From the NCBI RefSeq assembly GCF_020782115.1, contig NZ_JAJGMW010000005.1, positions 62,001 through 126,000 on the forward strand: 64,000 nt of DNA. Direction: 5' to 3'. Each line of letters opens with the position of its first letter. Position 1 is the stretch's first letter. Below the pieces are notes generated by a model. It did no database searches. It saw nothing but the letters and a program-made list of their open reading frames with translations, and had not been told where the DNA came from. Source of the DNA: Leeuwenhoekiella parthenopeia. Its GTDB lineage: Bacteria; Bacteroidota; Bacteroidia; Flavobacteriales; Flavobacteriaceae. Below, in pieces: positions 37,127-46,870 of this stretch. A program made the translations under genes and the position numbers.

Positions 37127-37342
37127 ATGGAATTGAAAGATTTATTTTACGGAATTCAGGATTTTTTTGTCAACGTAGCTTTTGCTCCTTTAGACTGGTT
37201 ACGTCAATTACAGGATAGCAGCTGGGTAGCCGCAAACCTGATTAATATTGTGTTTATCATTGTAGTTTCAGTTGCGTTTGTGTACTGGTGCATACAGCTT
37301 AACAAATTTGACAGTCAGGAACATCACAACCTTAACAGCTAG
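37127..37342 (+). CDS. DUF6341 small membrane protein
   Basis: This 71-residue protein has one clear hydrophobic segment (about 33-55, AANLINIVFIIVVSVAFVYWC) after an amphipathic N-terminus. The MELKDLFYGIQDFFVNVAFAPLDWLR start is typical of the DUF6341 family of Flavobacteriia. Function is unknown. It lies between DUF6427 and purD, a conserved neighbourhood. Confidence 0.88.
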   Translation: MELKDLFYGIQDFFVNVAFAPLDWLRQLQDSSWVAANLINIVFIIVVSVAFVYWCIQLNKFDSQEHHNLNS

Positions 37343-37363
37343 TTTTTGTTCCCTTATCATAGT

Positions 37364-37392
37364 AAAAAAGCCCCGAATTACGGGGCTTTTTT
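37364..37392. terminator. Bidirectional terminator between DUF6341 and purD
   Basis: AAAAAAGCCCCG pairs perfectly with CGGGGCTTTTTT around AATTA. A-runs and T-runs on both sides let it serve both convergent genes. Confidence 0.93.
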
Positions 37393-37410
37393 AGTTCTAT
37401 GCTTTTGGTT

Positions 37411-38682
37411 TTACAAATCAAAACCAATGTCTTTGCGGTAGTTCATCTTATCAAATTTGATTTTTTCAATGTTTTTATAGGATGTTTTAAGCGCTTCCTT
37501 AAAATCCTCATGAAGCGAAGTCACCGCCATCACACGACCTCCGGAAGTAACCACTTCTTCATCTTTTAGATGGGTGCCTGCGTGAAAAACCAAAGAGTCT
37601 GTAACTGTCTCTGAACCGGTTAAAACCTTTCCTTTTTCATAAGCTTCGGGATAGCCGCCGCTTACAAGCATTACGGTAGCTGCAGATCTGGGATCCAGAT
37701 CCAGCTCGACCTCATCGAGTTTTTGTGCGGCAACTTTTTCAAAAACGTCTACGAGATCATTTTTGATACGCGGCAGCACGACTTCAGTCTCAGGGTCGCC
37801 CATTCTCACGTTGTACTCAATCACTTTAGGATCATCCCCTACTTTGATGAGTCCGATAAAAATAAAGCCCTTGTACTCAATTTCTTCGGCCTTTAAACCT
37901 TCAATCGTAGGTTTTACGATTCGGTTTTCAATTTTTTCCATAAAAGCTGCATTTGCAAACGGAACCGGAGAAACCGCTCCCATACCCCCGGTATTCAGGC
38001 CTTTATCGCCCTCGCCAATACGCTTGTAATCTTTCGCCGTAGGCAAGGTGATGTAATTTTTACCGTCTGTAAGCACAAAAACGCTGAGTTCAATACCATC
38101 TAAAAACTCTTCGATTACCACGGTTTCACTGGCAGCACCAAACTTTTTATTGGTAAGCATATCGGTGAGTTCGGCTTTGGCTTCGTCGAGATCATTCAGA
38201 ATGACCACACCCTTACCGGCTGCAAGTCCATCTGCTTTCAACACATACGGAGGCTTCAACTCTTCTAAAAATGCTTTTCCGGCATCGAGACTTTCGGCTT
38301 TAAAACTTTCATAGGCTGCTGTAGGAATGTTGTACATTGCCATAAACTCCTTAGCACGTTCTTTACTGCCTTCGAGCAATGCACCGCGTTTTGACGGACC
38401 AATTACCGCAACGTGACCAAGTTCCTTATCATTTTTAAAGAAATCATACACCCCGTGTACCAGCGGATCTTCGGGGCCTACGACCACCATATCTATATTT
38501 TTGTCTAAAACCAGTTTTTTGATCGCCTCAAAATCGGTTACCGAAATATCAACGTTAGTCGCGATACCGGCTGTACCGGCGTTACCCGGAGCCACAAAAA
38601 GCTTTTCACATTTAGGACTTTGAGCGATTTTATAGGCAAATGTATGTTCACGCCCGCCGGCGCCCAGAATAAGAATATGCAT
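37411..38682 (-). CDS. purD: Phosphoribosylamine-glycine ligase
   Basis: PurD is the ATP-grasp enzyme that joins phosphoribosylamine and glycine in purine synthesis. The 423 residues start HILILGAGGREHTFAYKIAQSPKCEKLFVAPGNAGT, followed by LKADGLAAGKGVVI (ATP lid) and KVIEYNVRMGDPETEVVLPRI (metal-binding Glu and Asn). Length is normal. The TATTTTTG element at 38711-38718 (minus strand) is a likely -7 element. Confidence 0.98.
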   Translation of the reverse strand: MHILILGAGGREHTFAYKIAQSPKCEKLFVAPGNAGTAGIATNVDISVTDFEAIKKLVLDKNIDMVVVGPEDPLVHGVYDFFKNDKELGHVAVIGPSKRGALLEGSKERAKEFMAMYNIPTAAYESFKAESLDAGKAFLEELKPPYVLKADGLAAGKGVVILNDLDEAKAELTDMLTNKKFGAASETVVIEEFLDGIELSVFVLTDGKNYITLPTAKDYKRIGEGDKGLNTGGMGAVSPVPFANAAFMEKIENRIVKPTIEGLKAEEIEYKGFIFIGLIKVGDDPKVIEYNVRMGDPETEVVLPRIKNDLVDVFEKVAAQKLDEVELDLDPRSAATVMLVSGGYPEAYEKGKVLTGSETVTDSLVFHAGTHLKDEEVVTSGGRVMAVTSLHEDFKEALKTSYKNIEKIKFDKMNYRKDIGFDL

Positions 38683-38710
38683 CAGATGAGCTTAAAAATT
38701 AATTAAGCCT

Positions 38711-38718
38711 CAAAAATA
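38711..38718 (-). promoter_or_regulatory. Candidate -7 element for purD
   Basis: TATTTTTG on the minus strand matches TAnnTTTG exactly, 28 bases before the purD ATG, in the divergent gap before the CapK-like gene. Confidence 0.4.
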
Positions 38719-38752
38719 AATGTTTGTAAATTGACCTACTAATTTTAGTCTT

Positions 38753-40045
38753 GTGAATTTAACCAACCTCAGTCTGCGCCTTAACGGCTATTCTATCGCC
38801 GCCGCAAAACGCAAATTGCAGCAATTGCAGGCTGAAGTAGAACAGGATTTTTCCGCCTATACAGAAGCCCGAAAAACAGAAATCCTAAGGCATCATCTTG
38901 CTGAAAATCCCTTTTACCAGAATTTAGCCGGAAAAGTTACAGACTGGAATTCCCTGCCTGTATTGACCAAAAGTGATTTGCAGCAACCGCTTTCCAAACG
39001 TCTTTCTAAAGACTTTTCTGAAAAAAACATTCACAAACACAAAACTTCGGGCTCGTCGGGTCATCCCTTTATTTTTGCCAAAGACAAATTTGCGCACGCG
39101 CTTACCTGGGCTTCTATTCAGGATTTATATAACGGGCTGGGGATTGACATGGGCCTAACGGAAGCGCGTTTTTATGGCATTCCAAAAAGCGGTATCGATC
39201 ATTATGAAGAGCGTTTTAAAGACTTTTTAGGCAATCGCTATCGGTTTCCCATTTTTGACGCTTCGCCCGAAAATTTTGAAACCTTTATACGCCGTTTTAA
39301 AACCGGGGCTTACAGCTACCTCAACGGTTACACGAGTTCGCTGGTGCTGTTTGCAAAATTTTTGGCTGAAAAAGATCTGGTTCTGAAACGTATTTGCCCG
39401 AGCCTTACCCACTGCATTGTCACTGCCGAAATGCTGTTTCCGGAAGATTTGAAGCTACTCGAAAAGCAGTTTGGCGTACCCGTTATCAATGAATACGGTG
39501 CTTCCGAAACCGGAATTATTGCAATAGGCAATGCCGGAAGCGATTTACAGATAGACTCCAGACTGATTTTTGTGGAAATTCTGGATGAGAACAATAAGCC
39601 GTTGCCTGAAGGTGTTTCGGGTAAAATCGTGATTACGGCGCTATTCAATAAGGCGCATCCTTTTATCCGCTACGAAATAGGCGATCTTGGAGCTTTGAGT
39701 TTGAAGAATGGCTTGCCGGTTTTAAGCAAACTGGAAGGTCGTGTGGGCGATTATGCACTGTTACCTGACGGAAAAAAGATTCCCGCACTGGCGTTTTACT
39801 ATGTGACCAAAGAAATCATTTCAGATACGGGCTCGGTCAAGGAATTTGTGATTCATCAGTCTAAGCCTGATCGCTTTGAGATTGCATATGTGGCTGATAA
39901 GGCTTTCGCGGAAACGGAACTCCAAAAAATAAAGCGTGCATTACTGCATTATCTGGGACAGGAAGTTACTATCAAAATAGAACAAAAAACATCTCTAGAC
40001 CGAAGCACGCGCGGTAAGCTGAAGCAATTTACCCGAAGTTTTTAA
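38753..40045 (+). CDS. CapK/PaaK-like adenylate-forming protein
   Basis: This 430-residue protein belongs to the phenylacetate-CoA-ligase-like branch of the adenylate-forming superfamily. The phosphate-binding loop HKTSGSSGHPF lies near residue 100 and the second motif NEYGASETG near 245. The C-terminal QEVTIKIEQKTSLDRSTRGKLKQF carries the lid and its Lys. In polysaccharide loci such proteins (CapK) are thought to activate an acid for transfer to a sugar. The start is GTG (no upstream ATG in frame). Its stop overlaps that of the GT2 gene by four bases. Confidence 0.87.
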   Translation: MNLTNLSLRLNGYSIAAAKRKLQQLQAEVEQDFSAYTEARKTEILRHHLAENPFYQNLAGKVTDWNSLPVLTKSDLQQPLSKRLSKDFSEKNIHKHKTSGSSGHPFIFAKDKFAHALTWASIQDLYNGLGIDMGLTEARFYGIPKSGIDHYEERFKDFLGNRYRFPIFDASPENFETFIRRFKTGAYSYLNGYTSSLVLFAKFLAEKDLVLKRICPSLTHCIVTAEMLFPEDLKLLEKQFGVPVINEYGASETGIIAIGNAGSDLQIDSRLIFVEILDENNKPLPEGVSGKIVITALFNKAHPFIRYEIGDLGALSLKNGLPVLSKLEGRVGDYALLPDGKKIPALAFYYVTKEIISDTGSVKEFVIHQSKPDRFEIAYVADKAFAETELQKIKRALLHYLGQEVTIKIEQKTSLDRSTRGKLKQFTRSF

Positions 40046-40809
40046 TTGCGGTATTTCACAAAGCCGTTGTACGCCCAGCAAGCCATATAATAAGCCGATT
40101 GTAAGGGATTTAAATTTGCAAATTCCCGGTAAAACTGCCATTGGTAGTTGAGCAGGGCTGCCTTGTTGCGTGAAAGCGAACCCTTACGTATTCGGTACAC
40201 CGCGAGCGGCTCCTGAATGCCGTATGCATAGCCGGTTTCCTTTAAATACTGCAGCCACAAACCCATATCCTGACGCTTTTTAATCAAGGGCATGTACTTT
40301 TTTCCAAGCTGCGAAATGTCAATAAAAGCCGTAAGACAACTGATGGAATTGCTTTTTAAAATATCGGTATAGCTTACCCGTTTCGGTACTATAAAATCTG
40401 AAAGATAGGGCTGCAGATTTTCATCTAGGCGTTGATACGAACTAAAGACAAAAGCGTGATCCTTTGTAGCCTCAAGACTGCGCTCTAAAAACCGGGGAAA
40501 CCACAAATCATCGGCGTCAATAAAGGTTAGGTAACTGCCCTGAGCCAGCTCAATACCGCGATTGCGTGCCAACGCGGGGCCCAAATTTTCAGGCTGTTTA
40601 AAATAGGAAATGCGCGCATCTGCTTCAGCCAGTTTGCTTATAATTTCTAGAGTAGCGTCTGTAGAGCCGTCGTCCACGAGCAGTAACTCCCAGTCTGTGA
40701 TGCTTTGGTTTTGAATAGATTTTACAGTCGCTTCAATATATGCAGCCGAGTTGCAACAGGGCGTTACAATCGAGATTAGCGGAGCGTTAATAGGCTTTTT
40801 TATCGCCAT
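40042..40809 (-). CDS. GT2 glycosyltransferase
   Basis: This 255-residue GT-A enzyme has SIVTPCCNSAAYIEATVKSIQNQ at the N-terminus, then LLLVDDGSTDATLE and FIDADDLWFP, where the DxD-type pair binds the metal and sugar nucleotide. It adds a sugar to a growing lipid-linked glycan. Its start lies 23 bases inside the end of the undecaprenyl-phosphate transferase gene. Confidence 0.94.
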   Translation of the reverse strand: MAIKKPINAPLISIVTPCCNSAAYIEATVKSIQNQSITDWELLLVDDGSTDATLEIISKLAEADARISYFKQPENLGPALARNRGIELAQGSYLTFIDADDLWFPRFLERSLEATKDHAFVFSSYQRLDENLQPYLSDFIVPKRVSYTDILKSNSISCLTAFIDISQLGKKYMPLIKKRQDMGLWLQYLKETGYAYGIQEPLAVYRIRKGSLSRNKAALLNYQWQFYREFANLNPLQSAYYMACWAYNGFVKYRN

Positions 40810-42139
40810 AAATGACCTGTAAAAATGTTTTAGCGATAATACGCAGATCCATCAAGATAGACCAGTTTTCCACATAAAAGATATCGAGGCGCACCCGGTT
40901 TTTGATATCATGTTTGGTTTCGATCTCCCCGCGATATCCGCTAATTTGGGCAAGACCCGTGATTCCGGGTTTTACCAGATGGCGCAACATAAATTTATCG
41001 ATCTGTGAGGCAAAATCAATAGTGTGGCTCAGCATATGCGGCCTTGGTCCTACTACAGACATATTACCCATCAACACATTATAAAACTGCGGGAATTCAT
41101 CAAGACTCGTGCGTCTCAAAAACTTACCCACACGCGTGGTACGTGAATCGTTGCGGCTCGCCTGCTGAGCATGAGCATTCGAATTTACCTCCATAGACCT
41201 GAATTTGTAACAGTAAAACTCCCTGCCGTCAAGACCGTTGCGCAATTGTTTAAAAAACAGCGGACCCTTATTGTCAAAGTAAATAACTACTGCAAGCAAG
41301 GGGGTTAACCAGGATAAAACACCAACAATTACAAAAACCGAAATTACAACATCCAGTAAGCGCTTTAAAAACAGGTTGATAGGCGAGTCTAGCGAAAGCG
41401 TACGCAAGGCAAGAATAGGCGTATACCCGTAGTACTGAAAATCCATCTTCTTCGTGAAGATGTCCTTGTTGTCCGGCAGAAACTTCAGTTTGACCAGGTG
41501 ATTGTCTGCAAAATTAATGAGCTGCTTGATTTCATTGTTTGAAAGCTCTGCAACCGAACAAAAAATCTCTTCAATTCGGTTTTCAAGAACAAAATGCTGA
41601 ATCTCGTCAAGTCTTATCTGTTCATTTTTAAGGTCAAAATTCTGAACCATTTTAAAACCGTAGGCCTTATTATAGTTGAAAAAATCCTTAAGTTTTTCGG
41701 TTTTTGCATTGCGGCCAATGATAATCACCTGTACATAATCTGCCCCCAGTCGCGTTCTAAATTTCTTTCGAAGATTAAAAACAAGAATTTTAAAAAGCGC
41801 GATGCTTATCATAGAAACCAACAGAAAACTGAAAATATCGGCTAGCGCTATATCGATTTCGTTAAAAATCCCAAAGAACGAGAGCGTGTATAGTAAAACA
41901 AGAAATAATTGCCGGCTAATAAGTCCCAAAATACGTACCAGCGGAGTAAATCTATACACTTTATAAAAACCAAAACCTACTGTGGTAATGAGCCAGGCAA
42001 AGACGCTGTAAACTGAAAATATCAGCAAGGCACGGGTAGGCAAGTGCAGTAAAAGTGCGCTTACCAGGATGACAACGAGATCAAAAAGTGCAATGGCCGG
42101 CTGCAGCAGGTAATTGTGTCTGATGGATTTTTCGTTCAT
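40787..42139 (-). CDS. Undecaprenyl-phosphate sugar-1-phosphate transferase (WcaJ/WbaP type)
   Basis: This polyprenyl-phosphate glycosylphosphotransferase starts glycan assembly by adding a sugar-1-phosphate to undecaprenyl phosphate. From the ATG at 42139 it has 450 residues: an N-terminal block of four or five hydrophobic segments (to about 115), a middle NAD-fold-like region, a further hydrophobic segment, then the catalytic domain with FKQLRNGLDGREFYCYKFRSM, TSLDEFPQFYNVLMGNMSVVGPRP and KPGITGLAQISGYRGE. It is the entry enzyme for the polysaccharide locus; it ends in a 23-base overlap with GT2. The first sugar is unknown. Confidence 0.93.
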   Translation of the reverse strand: MNEKSIRHNYLLQPAIALFDLVVILVSALLLHLPTRALLIFSVYSVFAWLITTVGFGFYKVYRFTPLVRILGLISRQLFLVLLYTLSFFGIFNEIDIALADIFSFLLVSMISIALFKILVFNLRKKFRTRLGADYVQVIIIGRNAKTEKLKDFFNYNKAYGFKMVQNFDLKNEQIRLDEIQHFVLENRIEEIFCSVAELSNNEIKQLINFADNHLVKLKFLPDNKDIFTKKMDFQYYGYTPILALRTLSLDSPINLFLKRLLDVVISVFVIVGVLSWLTPLLAVVIYFDNKGPLFFKQLRNGLDGREFYCYKFRSMEVNSNAHAQQASRNDSRTTRVGKFLRRTSLDEFPQFYNVLMGNMSVVGPRPHMLSHTIDFASQIDKFMLRHLVKPGITGLAQISGYRGEIETKHDIKNRVRLDIFYVENWSILMDLRIIAKTFLQVIYGDKKAY

Positions 42140-42295
42140 AAATACAGGTATTCCCAAAGGGGCAAACGGGCTAAAATTACTAAAAGATTTCCGGTAAGCG
42201 CCAAACCCTGAAATACATATTCAAATTAAACGGAAAGGAACAGTGCTATTTCAAATTATGATAATATCTTTTCGCCCCGAAAAAGCTCCTAAAGC

Positions 42296-42312
42296 CTGAA
42301 AGGACCTTTCAG
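42296..42312. promoter_or_regulatory. 17-bp near-perfect palindrome before the GT4 gene
   Basis: CTGAAAGG-A-CCTTTCAG is a perfect 8-bp inverted repeat around one A, 17 bases before the ATG of the GT4 gene. It may be an operator or a small leader hairpin; it is not followed by a T-run. Confidence 0.4.
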
Positions 42313-42329
42313 AAACTGAACCTATATTT

Positions 42330-43424
42330 ATGCAGAAAATTAAGATTGTACACCTTGTTGAAGCTTTAGGAGGCGGTGTGTACACCTATTTTATAAATCT
42401 TACTCACGTTCTTGCATCTGACCCCCGTTTTGAAGTAACCGTTATTTATAGCGACAGGCGGGAACAAATTGATCCGGGTCGCGTGGCGCAGGACTTTCAT
42501 CCCCAAACAAAACTCATCGTCATCCCTATGATGCGGGAGATAAGTGTTTCTGGAGATTACAGGGCATTTAAAGCTGTGCGAAAGGAACTGCTTAAAATCA
42601 GGCCCGATATTTTACACGTACATTCCTCAAAAGCCGGTATCCTGGGTCGTTTTGCGCATTTGTTTTCACGTAACATTCGTGCAAAATTGTTTTACACGCC
42701 TCACGGATATTCCTTTTTGCGAAAGGATGTAAGCAAAGTTAAACGCTCTGTTTTTTTCGCGATAGAATTTTTCACCCAGAAACTCTGCGGAGGCACCATA
42801 GTGGCATGCGGTGATACCGAGCTTTTACATTCCAAAAAAATTGGAAAAGCGGTTCTGGTACGCAATGGTATTGATCACGCAGCAATCACTGCTCAACCTC
42901 AGCTTAAAACGGCAACTACTGAAAGAATAGGAATTTTAGGGCGTACCACGGCACAGCGCGATCCTCAGCTTTTTAACCGTCTGGCGCTCAACAATCCTGA
43001 AATTGAGTTTATCTGGATTGGTGATGGCGAACTCAGGCATTTACTTACCGCACCCAATATCAGGATCACGGGTTGGTTTAAAGAAAACAAAAAGGGTCTT
43101 GAACGGCTTGAAAAACTGGATGTGTACTTGCAAACATCGCTTTGGGAAGGTCTGCCCATTGCTGTTCTTGAAGCTGCAGCGCGTGAAATTCCTATAATTG
43201 CAACCAACATCATTGGTAATAAAGACATTATCAAACCGGGTATAACCGGTTATCTTTTTGAAGATGCTGAAGATTTTCAGGTTTGTTTAAAAGCGTTGCA
43301 GCCCAAAGCAGTTCGTGAAAAAATTGGGCAGGCAGCAGCAAAACGCAACCGGCTTCTCTTTGACAGCACTACCAATTTCAACAAGCTTGCGGCCTTATAT
43401 GTAAAGAACTTTAGAGCTTCCTGA
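42330..43424 (+). CDS. GT4 glycosyltransferase
   Basis: This 364-residue GT-B enzyme has VEALGGGVYTYFINLTHVLASDPRFEVTVIYSDR in its N-terminal domain and TSLWEGLPIAVLEAAAREIPIIATNI in its C-terminal domain, where EAxxxGxP-like residues contact the donor. It is the only plus-strand transferase in the locus. It ends one base before the O-antigen-ligase-like gene on the other strand. Sugar and linkage are unknown. Confidence 0.94.
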   Translation: MQKIKIVHLVEALGGGVYTYFINLTHVLASDPRFEVTVIYSDRREQIDPGRVAQDFHPQTKLIVIPMMREISVSGDYRAFKAVRKELLKIRPDILHVHSSKAGILGRFAHLFSRNIRAKLFYTPHGYSFLRKDVSKVKRSVFFAIEFFTQKLCGGTIVACGDTELLHSKKIGKAVLVRNGIDHAAITAQPQLKTATTERIGILGRTTAQRDPQLFNRLALNNPEIEFIWIGDGELRHLLTAPNIRITGWFKENKKGLERLEKLDVYLQTSLWEGLPIAVLEAAAREIPIIATNIIGNKDIIKPGITGYLFEDAEDFQVCLKALQPKAVREKIGQAAAKRNRLLFDSTTNFNKLAALYVKNFRAS

Positions 43425-43425
43425 T

Positions 43426-44733
43426 TTAAAAATAAGTTTTCTCCTCTAAACCGCGTTTCCTGCTTTCGCGGTCCAGCACATAGGCCTGCGCAAAAAAGCA
43501 AAGCCAAAGCCCGCTAAAAACAATCCCGTCAAAGCGTATTAAAAAATCATCAACCGTATTTGCCGAAGCAAACAAAACAAAGAAAAAAACGCACAAAACC
43601 TGCCGGGTTTTAATGCCAAAATAGAGAAACAGGCCAACGTACATAAGGCTTGTGATCAAACCCAAAACTCCAAATTTGATCCAGAAATCCAGATATTGAT
43701 TGTGAACAGGAAACTCATATTTGGCTAAAAACTGTTGATCGGTCGTTTTAAAATAGCGTATTAGTTCCTGTTTTCCGTCGGCGGCGCCTACCCCAATGAA
43801 GGGATGCTGTTTCACAACTTCAAAAGCCGATTGCCAGATACTCAAACGGGTTACCAGACCATTAAAAACCGTTTCTTCCGGATTTTCGAGTTCGTCGAGT
43901 TTCCCCACTTTATCGGTATGGGCAAAAGTGACCGAAGAAAATTTCTGAATGCTGTAGGGAAACATCTTTATAAAACCTATTCCAAGAACTCCGAAAATCA
44001 AGACTCCCAGGCCCAGTTTCTTCAATACATTAAGGTCGAAAAGCCTTGCTTTTTGGTATAGGCTTACCAGAATAATTCCAAAAAAAGCATTTGCGATAGC
44101 TAACCTCGTATTGATGTAAAAGAGAAGAATTACCGAAGCAATAAAGAACAAAAGAGGTAAAACAACACTTCTGATTTTGGCATTTTGGGCTTTCTCCTTT
44201 AAAAAATAGAAGTTAATCACAACTACAAAAGCGGTATGCATATTAAGTGCGGGAGCATGGTTTCCGGTAGAATTTGCGAAGGTGTAACCCATTTCCCAGA
44301 GGTTTTTTCCACTGAGGTATTTCAAAAATAATTCAGGCTCTATCCAGGCAAAGCGCAGCAGACATACAACTAAAATAAACGTACTAAGCCAGGCATAATA
44401 GCGCAACACGCGCGCGGTGTTAAACCTGTGGGTCTGACTCAGCAAACATACCGGAAGTAGAAGCAGCGACAGGCGCTTTTCGGCATGTTTAAAGCCTTCT
44501 GTAAGGCTTTCGTTATTCCACAAAAAGAGCAAATCAAGCAAAAAAGGAGTCGCTATCAAAGCCATAATCAGCATACGATCCTTAGTAAATCGCATCCGCT
44601 TGAAAAACAAAAGGTTGTATGCCGCAAAAAGAATAAGCAATAGGGTTGACGGCATTCTGAAAATCAAAGATGTGCCCAAAACAACCAGCCATAGATTGTA
44701 ACTAAACCGGTATGTCCTTTCTGAAATAATCAT
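43426..44733 (-). CDS. O-antigen ligase/polymerase-like membrane protein
   Basis: This 435-residue protein (from the ATG at 44733) has about 11-12 hydrophobic segments and a large periplasmic loop. The LSIWQSAFEVVKQHPFIGVGAADGKQELI stretch and NQYLDFWIKFGVLGLITSLMYVG match the Wzy_C/O-antigen ligase fold. It would join or polymerise lipid-linked repeat units in the periplasm. The frame is open 12 codons upstream to 44769. The start overlaps the end of the next upstream gene by 32 bases. Confidence 0.87.
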   Translation of the reverse strand: MIISERTYRFSYNLWLVVLGTSLIFRMPSTLLLILFAAYNLLFFKRMRFTKDRMLIMALIATPFLLDLLFLWNNESLTEGFKHAEKRLSLLLLPVCLLSQTHRFNTARVLRYYAWLSTFILVVCLLRFAWIEPELFLKYLSGKNLWEMGYTFANSTGNHAPALNMHTAFVVVINFYFLKEKAQNAKIRSVVLPLLFFIASVILLFYINTRLAIANAFFGIILVSLYQKARLFDLNVLKKLGLGVLIFGVLGIGFIKMFPYSIQKFSSVTFAHTDKVGKLDELENPEETVFNGLVTRLSIWQSAFEVVKQHPFIGVGAADGKQELIRYFKTTDQQFLAKYEFPVHNQYLDFWIKFGVLGLITSLMYVGLFLYFGIKTRQVLCVFFFVLFASANTVDDFLIRFDGIVFSGLWLCFFAQAYVLDRESRKRGLEEKTYF

Positions 44734-45793
44734 AATAGAGCGCAAAATAGATGAGCGGCAGGATGCCAATTTTATGTTTAATAGCCGAGCCTAAATCGGG
44801 TTCAAAAACACCCTGCACGATAAAATAGGCCATCACAAAGTAAAAAATCCACAGCATCCTGGGATAGGTTTGCTGCTTGCGTAAAGCATTTGCGAAACCC
44901 CATATAAGAAACGCAAACAGCATGAATTGCCAGATTACAAATGCCAGAATCTGGGGTTTGCCCAAAAACTTCAGGCCGTTTACCGGAAGATTTACCGTGA
45001 AAAATCCGTACGTGATACTTACCGCTTCCCCGTACCAGGTGTTAACGTTAAGCGGGGGTTCTATCATCGATGCCGCTTCCGGACTGAAACGCCTTTCGCT
45101 ATTTACTGCTTCGCGGCTAATTTCGCTTAAATAAGGACCTTTTATAAAACTGTAGGACAATGACATTACGATAACGGCAAAAATTCCCAATCCAAATACA
45201 AAAGCAATTTTAGTTCTCAATCGCAATTTACCCAGGCCATAAAAAAGCAGACTCAGAACAGGAATTAAAACAAAATAAACTCTAAATAACAGTCCAAAAA
45301 CGATCAGCAATAAACAGCTTAATACTGCAAACCGGCTGTGGGATTTGTACTTTTTATAAAGAAAACCGGGAATAAGAGCCACAACCAAAAAGTTGATAAA
45401 CTCCTTAGAAGGCATTGAGGTGTAAATCGCAAGAATAAAAAAGGAAATCCAGACCAATGCGTTTTTGAGGCTTAATCGTGAAAAACCATCGGGAACGCCT
45501 ATTTTAAAAAGTGCCCAAAAAAGAATCGTTAATTGTATAAAACCTACCAGCCAATACGGTAACAGGCGCAACCCGGTGTATTTATAAAACGCCATAGTTA
45601 GCGGATAACTGTCTATCCAGCCAATTTCATTATACAAATCAAGGGTAATGATGCGGGCATCATTGTAAAAGCGACCCGGTAAAAACGTGGGGGCCAGCAC
45701 TGCTAAAAGCACAGCCAAAAAAGCCAAAACCATAAAAAACAGATGGTCTTTGTTTATTAAAACGGGCTTGTTATTTAATTCAGGTATACTCAA
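44702..45793 (-). CDS. Multi-spanning membrane protein, EpsG/Wzy-like
   Basis: This 363-residue membrane protein has about nine hydrophobic segments. No strong motif is seen; a polar stretch (PYLSEISREAVNSERRFSPEAASMIEPP) forms a central loop. Place and topology suggest a polymerase-like (EpsG/Wzy) or glycan acyltransfer role. It overlaps both neighbours (four bases with the GT4 at 45790, 32 with the ligase-like gene), so it is part of the locus. With the ligase-like gene there would be two such candidates here. Confidence 0.72.
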   Translation of the reverse strand: MSIPELNNKPVLINKDHLFFMVLAFLAVLLAVLAPTFLPGRFYNDARIITLDLYNEIGWIDSYPLTMAFYKYTGLRLLPYWLVGFIQLTILFWALFKIGVPDGFSRLSLKNALVWISFFILAIYTSMPSKEFINFLVVALIPGFLYKKYKSHSRFAVLSCLLLIVFGLLFRVYFVLIPVLSLLFYGLGKLRLRTKIAFVFGLGIFAVIVMSLSYSFIKGPYLSEISREAVNSERRFSPEAASMIEPPLNVNTWYGEAVSITYGFFTVNLPVNGLKFLGKPQILAFVIWQFMLFAFLIWGFANALRKQQTYPRMLWIFYFVMAYFIVQGVFEPDLGSAIKHKIGILPLIYFALYYDYFRKDIPV

Positions 45794-46866
45794 GATGCTG
45801 TTGTTCTTCCTAAAATTAGCTGTTTTAACTCAGCCAACTGATTCTTCGATAAATCCTGATTCTTAAACCTCATTTTTTCGCGAAGCTTTGCCCGCAGCTC
45901 CGGCTCGGTCACAAGTGTTATCAAAGCTTCTTTTAATTCTTTTTTGTTTGGAGAAACCCAAATGCATTCCTCCTCCTTCAGTTGTTCGGGCAGGCCTCCC
46001 ACACGCGTGCAAATCATAGGTAAACCGGCACTTATTCCTAAGCTCACAACACCAGACTGGGTCGCCTCAAGATAAGGTAAAACCAAAATATCTGCGTTTT
46101 GTAAAAGCGCTGTTATTTTTGCTTCAGAAAGGTACTCCAGATGGTAATCTACTGCTTTGAGCTCTTTAGCTTTAAACGGGTAAATGGGTTCGCCTGCAAT
46201 TATCAGGCGGGTATTCGGCAATTGTAATTCTTCAAATGCTTCCAGCAACAATTCAACCCCTTTATACTTGCTGATTCTGCCCAGAAAAAGAATGCGGGTT
46301 TCGTCGGTTTTTAATTTAGGTGGAAAATTGAAATGCGCTGTGAGAGCGCCATGAGGTATAACCGAAGTAGGAACAGAACTGTTTAATTGGGTTTTGATTT
46401 GCTGTTCTACAAAATGGGTTAAAAATATCAAATGATCTGCACGTTTAATCCTGAAATTCTCCAGGTACTGCACCAATCTACGGCGTTCTCCGTGATGCAG
46501 AATCCCATCGTGAACGGTATAGATTACCGGCTTATGCAGCATTTTAAAAAGAAGTATAAAAGGCAAGTCCCAAAAATGTCCGTAGGGCAGATACAGCCGG
46601 TCATAATTTCTTATCAGTTGAGGCAAAAGCATTAAAAACTGTAGCGGAAGCAAAAAAATACTGCTGAAAAAAAAACTCCATGTGTTGGTATAGGTGTGAA
46701 TACTGAAGCAATTTTTAAACATGCCACAGGAGTAAGTGCTCTGTTTACTGGTCATTAAATCAAAGCTTCCTTCGGGCAGTTTACGCGCAATATTGAGCGC
46801 ATATAGCGGCTGACTGTTGCGCCTGGCCAAAGAAAGAATGAGCGTTTTCTGCTTGGAGCGGGCCAT
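45790..46866 (-). CDS. GT4 glycosyltransferase
   Basis: This 358-residue GT-B enzyme contains RILFLGRISKYKGVELLLEAFEELQLPNTRLIIAG and SGVVSLGISAGLPMICTRVGGLPEQLKEEECIW, the GT4 donor-binding residues. Its N-terminal half is less regular (FFFSSIFLLPLQFLMLLPQLIRNYDRLYLPYG). It is four bases downstream of the flippase stop and coupled to the next gene by a four-base overlap. Confidence 0.93.
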   Translation of the reverse strand: MARSKQKTLILSLARRNSQPLYALNIARKLPEGSFDLMTSKQSTYSCGMFKNCFSIHTYTNTWSFFFSSIFLLPLQFLMLLPQLIRNYDRLYLPYGHFWDLPFILLFKMLHKPVIYTVHDGILHHGERRRLVQYLENFRIKRADHLIFLTHFVEQQIKTQLNSSVPTSVIPHGALTAHFNFPPKLKTDETRILFLGRISKYKGVELLLEAFEELQLPNTRLIIAGEPIYPFKAKELKAVDYHLEYLSEAKITALLQNADILVLPYLEATQSGVVSLGISAGLPMICTRVGGLPEQLKEEECIWVSPNKKELKEALITLVTEPELRAKLREKMRFKNQDLSKNQLAELKQLILGRTTAS

Positions 46867-46870
46867 AGGT

